Part shown: piece after piece, positions 13,052-23,178 of the stretch | Position numbering within the stretch: position 1 is the stretch's first letter | How the letters are laid out: every line of letters begins with the position of its first letter | Assembly: GCA_015698045.1 (NCBI GenBank) | Contig: BLAL01000034.1 | Location: 1,736,001 to 1,800,000, forward strand | Length of the DNA: 64,000 nucleotides | From: Rhizophagus clarus | Taxonomy: Eukaryota > Glomeromycota > Glomeromycetes > Glomerales > Glomeraceae | Reading direction: 5' to 3' | Translations under genes and position numbers: made by a program | Notes under the pieces: generated by a model | The model's database searches: none | What the model was told of the DNA's origin: nothing | The model's input: only the letters and a program-made list of their open reading frames with translations

Positions 13052-13545
13052 TAAAAACGCCAGAACAATTAGTTTCAGCATTTTTTTTTTACTTTACATA
13101 TAAAAAATGCTAGAACCGTCAGTTTTGGCAATTTTTTTTGCGTTTTTATATATATAAAAATGCTAGAACAGTCAGTTTCAGCATTTTTTTGCATTTTTAT
13201 ATATAAAAAATGCTGGAACAATCAGTTTTGGCATTTTTTTTACTTTACATATAAAAAACGCTAGAACAATCAGTTTCAATGTTTTTTTTTATTTTATATA
13301 TAAAAAATGCCGGAACAATCAGTTTTGGCGTTTTTTTTTACTTTACATATAAAAAATACTGGAACAATCAGTTTTAGCGTTTTTTTTTATTTTACATATA
13401 AAAGATGCCAGAACAGTCAGTTTTGGCATTTTTTTTGCGTTTTTATATATATAAAAATGCCAGAACAATCAGTTTTGGCATTTTTTTTTACTTTACATAT
13501 AAAAACGCCAGAATAGTCAGTTTCAGCATTTTTTTTGCATTTCGC
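13052..13545 (+). repeat. Tandem repeat, about 50 bp x 10 copies
   Basis: Ten units, starting near 13052, 13100, 13153, 13204, 13253, 13303, 13351, 13400, 13452 and 13502. Each reads about TGCCAGAACAATCAG/TTTTGGCA followed by a T tract and a TATATA spacer. The core pairs TGCCA with TGGCA across 14 nt, so each unit can form a short stem-loop. The small ORF over it is an artefact of the repeat. Confidence 0.85.
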
Positions 13546-13578
13546 CAATCTAATTAAACCTGAGTATTATACATAATA

Positions 13579-14059
13579 CACTACCCTACAATAAATATTC
13601 AGATTTTACAAATTTTACTTAGTAAAACATAGTAAAATTGATGATTTTCTGATTGCATAAAAGTCTGCGGATTTTCAGTAAAATCCATCTGAAATTTTTT
13701 TATTTGAAAGCCAATCAATTATAGCTTTTAAACATATAATCAGAAGTATTCTATCTTTAAAACACAAAAAAATGTTCATATATAAAGCAATAGACAAGAT
13801 AATTTTATATGTAAAAATGCAAAAACATATAAAAAAATTGATACCTATGTTTTACAATGAGAACATTTTCTTATGTTTAAAAAAAACTCTTTTTTTGTTT
13901 CAATACTTTAAAACTACAGTTGATCGACTTCAAAATAAAAAAATTTCAGGCGGATTTTACTGAAAATCTGCCAACTTTTATGAATCCCGAAAATCATCAA
14001 TTTTACTATGTTTTACTAAGTAAAATTTATAAAATCCGAATATTTATTGTAGGGTAGTG
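13579..14059. mobile_element. 481-bp MITE with long inverted repeats and TA target duplication
   Basis: The left end CACTACCCTACAATAAATAT at 13579 and the right end at 14059 are reverse complements. Homology continues for about 150 bp on each side (13579-13735 against 13905-14059) with few mismatches, including the aaaatcatcaattttactatg and cagtaaaatcc blocks. TA dinucleotides flank both ends (13577-13578, 14060-14061). No coding capacity. This is a non-autonomous Tc1/mariner-type foldback element, and the good match between its arms suggests it is fairly young. Confidence 0.85.
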
Positions 14060-14224
14060 TATGTACCCCAGGTATTTTAAAAATCCTGTACCCCCCCTAT
14101 GTATAGTAACCACCCATGTATAGTACCTCCAGATACAGGCCAAAACCCCCAAAATTTGCAAGATACCTGGGGTACTATAACCTGTGATATACGGTATATA
14201 CAAAATATAAAACCTATTCAACAC

Positions 14225-14345
14225 AAGTCCAATCATGTCAAATCAGGCACTAATCAGGTACTAATCAGGTATCTGATTGATGCCTGATTTATTTAATCTG
14301 ATACCAATCAGGCAATCTGATTGATAGTTGATTTCTGCCAAAATC
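14225..14345 (+). repeat. CAATCAGG/CTGATTG repeat cluster
   Basis: Multiple copies in both orientations of ATCAGGTA/ATCAGGCA and CTGATTGAT form a patchy, self-complementary cluster. The same word family recurs at 18420-18790. Confidence 0.65.
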
Positions 14346-14389
14346 TGACGTCAATAAGTCACCAATCGGGCAGGATCAATGTCTGATTG

Positions 14390-14635
14390 ATGACTGATTA
14401 AAGCCGATTAATGGCCGATTAATGGTCAATTGATGGTTGACTTGATGATCAATTGATGGTCAATTTGATGGTTGATTGATGGTTGATTAATGGTCGACTG
14501 ATGGCCAATTTATAGTCAATTTATGTCAAATTATGGTCAAATTATGATCAAATTATAGTCAAATTATGATCAAATTATGGTCAAATTATGGTCAAATTAT
14601 GGTCAATTTATAGTCAATTTATGGCCAAAATACAT
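14390..14635 (+). repeat. 11-bp tandem repeat, about 20 copies
   Basis: Repeats of ATTAATGGTCA, ATTGATGGTCA, ATTTATAGTCA and AATTATGGTCA run head-to-tail, drifting from the G-containing form on the left to the AAATTATGGTC form on the right. This gradient is expected for a minisatellite that expands locally. No coding potential. Confidence 0.8.
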
Positions 14636-14721
14636 AGGATCTTTATTTATAATAAATAATAAATACTAGTATAAATAAACATAAATAATTATTAATATTT
14701 AAAATAAAAACATTCATAATA

Positions 14722-16140
14722 CAGTCTGGGATATTACCATAAATGGAATTGATTTCAAGTATTTTGATTGGTGATGATCTTACTATTTTTGTGTATGTCG
14801 ATCAAAGAATATTGATCAGAATATTCTATAACTGATGCGATTTTATTGATAGTTCATAAAACTAGCAAGACTTTAAAGTTTTATTTTGGAAAATTTTATT
14901 ATTTTTTCAAGTCTTAAAATTAAATCAAAATATACTTTATTTTTGTTATACTATATTTGTATTATCTATTTTATTATTCACGCTTATACCTCTTGTAATA
15001 TGGTTAATAATTCATTTTTTTTTTAGACCTTACTGCTTGTGAATACTTTCACAGCCCCTGAATGTGATGATTGGAACCTTGTCATGATAATTAATGTGAT
15101 ATCTACTATATTTACTAGTATCAAAATGGCCAAAGTGTACATGGTTACACTTATGTTACTTAGAGAAATTATTACCAAAGTGTACGAAACAGTTATCTTA
15201 ATGTGTTATCTTCGTATTCAGGGGCCTTATACTTTCACTCATTTATTCTAAAAGAGATTCTAATTTACGTAAAATCTCTATTCATGTCATCTTAGATTTA
15301 TCCTTCTGTGCTATTGCTTCTTGTTGTTCACAAAATACTTGAACATCAAAATCACTGATACTGGTCTTAAATTCTGAAAATTGAGTGCTAAAATCACAGG
15401 TACTATGTTTAATCCAGTATCTAATTTGCTATTATCAATGCTGTGACACTTTCTTTTGCTTCAATTTTAAGAAGAATTAAAATTCGTGATTTAATCTGAA
15501 TTTAAACGGGACTCATAAAAGTGGTTTGTAGATATGATTTGATTATAGTATTTTTCACATAAAGAATATGAATCTAAAGATATTTGAAGGTTAATAAGTT
15601 CTGAAAAAAAAGTATAATAAAAGGAGAAATGACTAGCTACTGCTTTTAATACTAGTATATCATAGTGTCACCATATTTGTGATGTTTTTGTTTCTCATTT
15701 TCTTAAACCTTTTTGCTCATATATAATTACTAATACAAGATAAATCCTTAGCAGACAGTTTTTTGTACACTAGCTTTACAATAAAATTAAGAAAATAAAT
15801 TAAAATAAAAATTAAAAAGTGATAAAGAAACTCGATAAAAAACTCTATAAAAAAGCATCATAATTTGAAAATAGGTTATTTTATAATATTCGTACTTTTT
15901 GAAAAGAGAGTTGATTATAGTAAAAGCTTCACTGATTATGAAACTATATACCTTTTACTACATATTTTTATAATTGCATTTTGTAGTTTCAAAAAGAATG
16001 TCATGAGAAATTTTTTCACCAAATCACGTTAATACAGATGAGATTGACTAATTAAATTTTGTTTTAATTGCCGATCATTTCAAAATCATTCTAGAACAAT
16101 AATCTATTATACAATCCAATTTAGGAAATATCCCAGACTG
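14722..16140. mobile_element. Candidate Tc1/mariner-size element with TA-flanked inverted ends
   Basis: CAGTCTGGGATATTACC at 14722 is matched by the inverse GGAAATATCCCAGACTG ending at 16140, with TA next to both ends. The length of 1419 bp is typical of Tc1/mariner elements. The inverted repeats are short (16 of 17 positions) and no homology continues inward. The interior holds a 70-codon ORF at 15039-15251 rich in hydrophobic residues that I do not recognise. No DD34D/E transposase could be made out, so the element is degenerate or non-autonomous. Confidence 0.5.
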
Positions 16141-16795
16141 TAATAAACAATGTTACTAGTATCCACATGTAATATTTGAAAACAGATATTAGTATATAAC
16201 TGATAAAGTTAGTAATATTTAATAAATAGTAAAGTGTAAATATAAAAAGTTAATAATCATCATAGTAAAGTACAAATACAAAAAGTTAGTATTATGAAAA
16301 GTTTGTAAAAAAAAAGAAAAATATGTAATCATGTTAGTAAAATATAAAAAAAAAGAATAAAAAAAAAGAATAGCATTAGTAATATAAAAAAAAAAGAAAT
16401 ATAGTGTTACATTAGTAATATTAAAAAGAGGTAAAGTTAATATTATAAAATAAAATATAGTTAATATAATAAATTTAATGACAAAAATACAATAATTAAT
16501 ATACCTATAAAATGTAAAGAATGTAAAAAGAAAACAGAAAAGAAAGAGTGTATATTTTTTGAAAAATAAACAAAGTCACGTTTGGTAATTTATATGCATA
16601 TTAAGATCAGGTCACGTGTATAAGATCAGACTGAATTTTGAAAACTATCGTTAATTTTAATTCTGGAGAATACTAGTAATTTTACCAACCCTTTATTTAA
16701 TTTTACAAATTCTAAAAAATTCTCTCTTAAAAATATAATATAAACTCTTAGGAAATTTTAGAAAAAAATCTCTATTTCCTATACGAATAAATCTC
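16141..16795. other. Gene-free AT-rich stretch
   Basis: Contains A-rich, loosely repeated stretches with taaaatataaaaaaaaag words (16310-16440) and a short CACGTG-containing segment near 16613. No ORF, RNA gene or element end was recognised. Confidence 0.4.
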
Positions 16796-18110
16796 TTAAA
16801 AAAATTTTCTATCAAAGAACCCCATACAAACCCTTTCCATATGAACTCTTAGGAATCTCTCAAAAAAAATTCTATCAGATATCCCATACAAACCCTTTCT
16901 ATATGAACTAATTTTCTATCAAAGAATCCCATACGAACTCTTTCAAATGAACTCTTAGAAAATCTTTCAAAAAAAAAATTTTCTATCAGATATCCTATAC
17001 GAACCCTTCTCATACGAACTTTTAGAAAATCTTTTAAAAAAAATTTTCTATCAAAGAATCCTATACGAACCCTTTCCATTTGGACTCTTAAAAGATCTCT
17101 CAAAAAAAATTTTTCTATCAGATATCCCATACAAATTCTTCTCATACGAACTCTTAGAAAATCTTTTAAAAAAAAATTTTCTATCAGATATCCCATACAA
17201 ACCCTTCCATATAAACTCTTAGAAAATCTTTCAAAAAAAATTCTATCAGATATCCCATACAAACCCTTTCCATATAAACTAATTTTTTATCAGATATCTC
17301 ATACGAACCCTTCTCATACAACTCTTAGAAAATCTCTTAAAAAAACTTTCTATCAAAGAATCTCATATGAATCCTTTCCATATGAACTCTTAGAAAATCT
17401 CTCAAAAAAAAATTTTCTGTCAGATATTCTATACAAACTTTTCTCAAACAAACTTTTAGAAAATCTTAAAAAAAATTTTTTTATCAAAGAATCCTATATG
17501 AACCCTTTCTATGGACTCTTAGAAAATCACTCAAAAAAATTTTTCTACCAAATATCTCATACGAACTCTTTTTATACAAACCCTTCCATACAAATTCTAA
17601 GAAAATCTCAAAAAAAATTTTCTATCAGATATTCCATATGAATCCTTCCCATACAAACTCTTAGAAAATCTCTTAAAAAAAAATTTTTTATCAAAGAATC
17701 ACATACAAACTCTTTCCATATGAACTTTTTAAAAATCTCTCAAAAAAATTTTTCTACCAGATATCCCATATGAACTCTTTTCATACGAACTCTTAAAAAA
17801 TCTTTTAAAAAAATCCCATACAAATCCTTCTATACGAACTCTAAGAAAATCTCTCAAAAAAAAATTTTCTATCAGATAATCCTTCCTATACGAACTCTTG
17901 AAAAATCTTATCAAAATATCTCATATAAACTCTTTCTATATGAACTTTTAGAAATCTCAAAATCTCTTAAAAAAAATTTTTAGAATCTCAAAAAAAAAAA
18001 TCTCTATTTATTAAATTATTCTATACGAATCTTAAGAAATCAATTAAAAAAAAATTTTCTATTAAAGATATCCCATGTGAACTCTTCCCATATGAACTCT
18101 TGAGTTTTGA
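16796..18110 (-). repeat. Minisatellite, about 66 bp x about 20 copies, two alternating subtypes
   Basis: Each unit reads TCTATCAGATATCCCATAC or TCTATCAAAGAATCCCATAC, then GAACTCTT..CATACGAACTCTTAGAAAATCTC and a run of 7-10 A. Units start near 16809, 16870, 16914, 16982, 17048, 17115 and 17181, and continue with increasing decay to 18110. Some units are shortened to about 45 bp by loss of the second half. On the minus strand the array reads as a repeated aromatic/basic peptide (ISDRKFFL..DFLRVRM), broken by stops. I treat this as a by-product of the 66-bp period being a multiple of three. Confidence 0.85.
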
Positions 18111-19373
18111 AACAGGTTAACTTATTTTTAAATAAAAAAATATTTTAAAACATGTTATTAAACCTATTATTAAAAAAATCTGACTAAATATTATACAAAT
18201 ATTATAGGTTCAGAAATATAAACAATTTTATTTTATTATATGCCAGACTCTAGAATTGAAGTAAATGAAGGGAGGGTTGCATTTATTATTTCTAACTTTT
18301 CTTCTTTAGAGTTGCTGGATGAATTTACAAATCAGATTTTACCAAATCTATAAAAAAGATTATCAATTTGTTTAGTGATACAATTACTATATTAATTAAT
18401 CCAGTTATAAAAGTCGTATACTAATTAGCAACCAATCAGGCATCAATTCGATATGATCAATTGGTGACCGATTGAATGATTGTTTGAGAATTCACATATT
18501 AAAGTCAAAATTTATATTTGTAATCTTGCATTTTTTGATAATAAAATAATAAAATAGGTAAAATTATAATTATAAATTTCATCAGATAAAATTAAATTAA
18601 GCTTAAAATTTCAATTGTATACTAATTGGACATCAATCAGTCATATGACTGGTTGATAACTAATTTGGAATTTATGTCTGATTGATGACTGATTGGTATC
18701 AGATTGAAAGAATCGGCCATCAATAAGTAATCAACCAGTTTTCTATTAGTCACCAATCAGTCATATGACTGATTGATAACTGATTTTTTATATTTTGACC
18801 TGTGATTCTGTTAGATGTGACCCATAAATGAAAAACCTATCCAACTATAATCAAACTTAATACTTATAAATATAATAAATTTATATAAACTAAAATATAA
18901 TCAATAAAAATTTAAAAAATTTAAACTAATAATTAAATAAATAAAATCTAATCATAAATAAACTAACAATAAATCTAATGAATTATTAATAAATCATCTC
19001 TATTTTCCAAAAGATTAACATTATAGAAATCCAATAGTTTTTTATAAGTCTAAGTGAAATAACTGTCAGAATATATTAACATGTATATCTGATTTTAATA
19101 GTAGTTCTATATATGGGTTATTCAGTACTATGCAATTAACAACATCATCTCTAGAAGTAATCAGAATTGAGTCCTACCTTGAAGAACGTCAGGTAAATGC
19201 AAATAACATTTTATCATTCTGAAAAATACTATTATATTTTTTAATAATTTTAAAAAATTTAATTAAAAATTTATAAAAACAATCATTGTATTTTTTTAAA
19301 AAAAAAAATATTATTAATAACAGTTAGAATTTTTTTTTATTATTTTACATTATAATTAACAGGACTTCAAATA
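18111..19373. other. AT-rich stretch with a CAATCAG repeat cluster
   Basis: Apart from the cluster at 18420-18790, this stretch holds no gene or element I recognise. AT content is very high after 18.8 kb. Confidence 0.4.
18420..18790. repeat. CAATCAG/CTGATTG self-complementary repeat cluster, second copy
   Basis: Words such as CACCAATCAGTCATATGACTGATTG recur and are palindromic around CATATG. The block at 18620-18670 is repeated at 18745-18790. The same vocabulary appears at 14225-14345, so the two clusters are related dispersed repeats. Confidence 0.65.
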
Positions 19374-19541
19374 ATATATGGGGTCTTTGCAATAGAAAGA
19401 TACGAAACTCAAAAAAAAATAAAAATTTAATTAATATTAAATTTACACTTATTTTAGCATAAAAAACATAATTAGCATATAAAGTAAATTTAAAAATTTT
19501 TTTGAGTTTTGTACCTTTTTATTGCAAAGACTCCATATATA
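19374..19541. mobile_element. Foldback MITE, about 168 bp
   Basis: Left arm ATATATGGGGTCTTTGCAAT..gatacgaaactcaaaaaaa (19376-19420) pairs with right arm ..ttttttgagttttgtacctttttATTGCAAAGACTCCATATAT (19493-19540). The arms cover about 50 bp each with five or six mismatches. The centre is AT-rich. No coding capacity. Confidence 0.75.
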
Positions 19542-21191
19542 TAAGTTAAATAAAAATTTCAAAATTTACTATAATTAATAAGTAAATTATTTTAAGTTCT
19601 ACTAAGCAAACTCTTATTATAACCTCTGAATTTTTTATTTTACTAAGCAATTTATTTTATAACATATATTTAAAATTTCAAATAATATAATATAAAACAT
19701 TAAAATAATTTATAAATTTAAAAATCAAATATAAATAGATTTCAATATGACAAATAACTATAAAAAGATAATTAATTATAATAAATATATATAGTAATAG
19801 TAAATTAATTTTTTATATTATTGTGAAAAAAATTGTGAAAATTGATTCACTAAATATTAATAAATTAATAATATAAAATGATATACCAGTAATAAAAACT
19901 TCAGAATTTTTAATTTTAATTAATATTAATAATACTATTACTATTTTAAAAATAGTTTTAGAATTTGGAAATTAGTATTATTATAAAAATATAATTTTCT
20001 ATAAATATTATTATATTTAGATTTATAAAAATTAAAATATAAATTATTGCCAACCCTTCTGAATAACTTCTTAAAGTTAACAAGTTGATTTAAAATAAAA
20101 AAAATTACACTTTAAAATTAAAATCATTTAAATGATAAATAATTAAAAGTACAAAAGTTGATCACATTTCACGAGTATTAATCTAATCATTCTAAAATTT
20201 TTACTGTAAGTAGATTCGATTATGCTGAATAATTTTATTTAAACAAAAAAGGTGATTTCATTTGACCAAAGTGATGTTATTACATCCTGAAGTTAAAAGA
20301 GAAAAAAAAATTTTTGGAGTTAGTACTGTTTAAAAAATATAATTATTTTCACAAATATTATACTTAGACTTATAAAAATTGAATTATAAATACTTTTTAA
20401 TTGCTGAACAACTTATTTAAACATAAAAAGGTAATTTCATTTGTTCAAAATTCATTTTATATATAAGTAAAATTAGTAAACAAAAATAAAAATATGAAAA
20501 TATTATTATAAAAACATGAATTTTTATAAATATTAAATACAATATTATGTTTATAAAATTAAAATGTGTAAAATAATAGAAAAGAAATATCAGTTTAAAA
20601 AAATTTTTTATAAAAAAATTTTTTTGATATACATGTGAAATTAAAATTTTCTATATATATATATATATGAAAATCTTTGTTATATAAATAAAGGGTTCTG
20701 TTTTGCAAATATAATTACTGAACTAAAATAAAAATAAGTTCAACTACGCATTTAAATATCTAATTAACTAAAAATTTTATATTAATATAAGCAAATAAAA
20801 GTCTTATATAAGGGTTTTTTTTATATAATCATTAAGTAAATTCAAATTTAAAATATTTATATATTGTTCAGGATCCTTAGTTAATCCTTAATATAATAGA
20901 CTTTAAATTCTATATCTCAATTTTATTATAAGATTATAGTAAAAAATTTAAGTAATTTAATTGATTACTTTACTATAATGAAAGAATTTTAATATATTTG
21001 ATTAATTAAATATTATATGTTAATAAAAATCTGTTATATTAAGGATAAAGATTAACTGTAAATAAATTTTAAAAAGTAAAAAATCATTTAATTGAAAATT
21101 AAATAGTTTAGTTTTTTATTATAAAATAATAAAATTTTATTTAATATTATAATTAATATTCATTTAATTAAATTAATTATAATTTAAAATT
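19542..21191. other. Gene-free AT-rich stretch
   Basis: Almost all A/T, with only short ORFs. A degenerate direct repeat of about 100 bp is visible: the words aaaaatataattatttt..aaaggtgatttcatttg recur near 20020-20270 and 20330-20450. No gene recognised. Confidence 0.4.
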
Positions 21192-21205
21192 AATTAAATT
21201 TTTAC

Positions 21206-23164
21206 ACAGACATCAACTCTTTCCTGCAGATCTGTGAACCAAATTTTCACGGAAGAAAAACAATTTTATTTTGTCTACAGGACGTTTATTTTGTTAAGAA
21301 ACCCTGCAAATAAATAACAGAAATGGACTTCACGACCCAAGAAACAATACACAGCGAACCAAAGTGGTTCTTTAAACACCGGAAAGAGGATATTTCTAGA
21401 CATATTAATTTTTTAGTTAGAGATTTAATGTTAGACAACAAGGGCTTTTTCAACCAGGTAGAAATGGACGACGAACTGTTGAAAGCGTTTCTGTTGGAAA
21501 ATGCGAACATTATGCAAAAAGTAGAGGCACCAAAATGTATGAAACCCAAATGTTATCTACTTGCTTCTTTCATAGCGACGTGTATATTTTACTTCGTCAG
21601 AGGAGGTTGCTATCACGACTGGGAGATCTGCACAGCAAATTTGGAAACTCAACCCCCTGTGCAACAACAATAACCCATTCCCGATATAGCAATTCCTCAC
21701 CCCATACAACACCAATCAGATTCAATGAATCTTGATGACTCACAAGGGGATACAAGCGGCATAGTACCTAGTACCCCTCACCGTCCCAACCCAATCACAC
21801 CACCTGCTACACCTTTATCCAGAGTTCAGAAAAAATTGGCTAAGAAGAAGCTGAAAAAACTCCAACGACAGCAACAACAACAGGATGAAAATCCCTTTAT
21901 AGTTCCTAGTCGACCGTCACATGAGCAGACTCCCTCTGGATCTAAAGTGGTTACTATTAACAATGTTCCACCTCAACAAGCGACTTCTTCGAAGAGTAAT
22001 GACAACAATAAACCTTCTGAGCAGTCCACAATAACCTCAGAAAAGAAGAGAAAACAGGAACATTTAGCAGATAACTATAATAATTCTAACCTCATCCTTA
22101 CCGGTTACTGTCCACAGCAAGAAGAACAGGCACAGCTGTTGGACTTGATAGTATATGATATACCGGCCAAATGGGATAGCTACACTCTCCTAGGCAACTT
22201 AAGTTTCTGAGGGAAAATCGTATCAATTAGTACAAGGTGTCACAAGAAGTACTTATCAGCAAGGGCGCGATTGATACCAAACCATGAGTGCCTTAAAGCT
22301 TATAATGGAGGCGAGTGGACTGTCGGACTAGGCGATATCCCGGTTAGATGGTTCCCAGCGTCATGGAACCTTTCAGAACGCAAACAACGAGAAAAGTTCC
22401 AGGCTGTCATTACTAATATTCCTGCAGATATGACAGAATCCACTTTATTTCCCAATAGTACTCCCAGCAGGTTTATAGCTGAGAGTGGAATAAAATCTTT
22501 CAAAGTAATTAAAGAATCCTTGGAGCAGAGAAAGTTGATTGGGTACTTCGCGACGTGGGACCAAGCTTCTAAATGTATAAGTACGCCACAACTCTGGAAT
22601 GATGTTAGTCTTTCGTAGTATCGTTATTCCTCCCCCAAACTTGGATTCAAGAAACATCCCCCAGCTAGATTTGGCAATGCTGGCAACAGATATACAAGGC
22701 AATTAAAGCCTACTCGTCCACATCATACTAACTTAGACAACCATAGGTGTCATAACCAGAACAAAAAAGAAAACACTCCTCTGAACTCTGGTACGACTTC
22801 CAAGAAGAACTCTCACTCCAAGTCCTACCAGTCCGACAGGCCTGACGTGAAGCAATTAGTAGCAGGACTGAAGGCTCTTTTGGAACAATTTATATAATTT
22901 AGTTAAATAGGTCTAAAGGCTCAATAACTTAGGAATCGGATAAATTTAGTTATATTTTGTTTTATTTTGGTTTTCTTTTTAGAATATTTTTTTTATATTT
23001 TCGCTACCCTGATCCCTGAACGTTAGTTCCAATGGCAATATGATTGAACTGTGGTCCTAGACCTTGGAGTATTACTAAATACGCTTGTATAGGTTATTAT
23101 GTAACCTAAAACAATAGTAAATAAAGTCGATACGCTATCAATGCCTTATAAAAATAAAAAAAAA
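21206..23164 (+). mobile_element. Retroposed non-LTR element: ORF1-only copy with A-rich tail and 14-bp target duplication
   Basis: The unit begins with ACAGACATCAACTC at 21206 and ends in an A-rich tail at about 23146-23164. The 14-bp AATTAAATTTTTAC lies directly before it (21192-21205) and directly after the tail (23165-23178), which is the signature of target-primed reverse transcription. The unit is more G+C-rich than its surroundings. It contains a 5' leader of about 117 bp, one long ORF1-like frame, and a 3' region of about 250 bp with AATAAA-like words (23121-23126). There is no reverse transcriptase, so it is either a non-autonomous element or a retrocopy of an ORF1 transcript. Confidence 0.85.
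21323..22897 (+). pseudogene. Gag/ORF1-like RNA-binding protein, one frame with three nonsense codons
   Basis: A single reading frame of 525 codons runs from ATG 21323 to TAA 22897 with no frameshift. It is interrupted only by TAA at 21671-21673, TGA at 22208-22210 and TAG at 22616-22618. The N-terminal part starts MDFTTQETIHSEPKWFFKHR. A Gln/Lys-rich linker follows, then VYDIPAKWDSYTLLGNLSF and IPVRWFPASWNLSERKQREK followed by VITNIPADM. Two RRM-like halves in this arrangement resemble ORF1 or gag-like proteins of fungal non-LTR elements, but I cannot name the family. The C-terminus is basic and Asn/Ser/His-rich. All three stops can arise by C-to-T or G-to-A change (CAA, TGG, CAG/TGG), which points to inactivation by deamination, possibly after cytosine methylation. 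Confidence 0.75.
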
Positions 23165-23178
23165 AATTAAATTTTTAC

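Larger units (their letters stand above)
12878..14194. mobile_element. TA-flanked terminal-inverted-repeat element, nested and internally repeated
   Basis: The left end CCATATCTCACAGG..cagtacccc is matched at the right by the inverse of ggggtactataaCCTGTGATATACGG. About 22 of 27 positions pair, and each end is flanked by TA. TA duplication is typical of Tc1/mariner-type elements. The interior contains a 10-copy 50-bp tandem repeat and a complete second MITE. A second block beginning taccccccctatgtatagta occurs near both ends (12897 and 14091) in direct orientation, so the element is either a composite of two small related elements or one element expanded by insertion. No transposase is visible. 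Confidence 0.55.

Noticed and set aside
13307..13516. Small repetitive plus-strand ORF
   Set aside because: Lies entirely within the 50-bp tandem repeat.
16849..17914. Repetitive aromatic/basic proteins on the minus strand
   Set aside because: Produced by a 66-bp minisatellite with decayed units; no start context, no unique domain.
21671..22618. Introns removing the three in-frame stops of the ORF1-like frame
   Set aside because: The frame is continuous and conserved across each stop, and the copy is retroposed, so introns are not expected.
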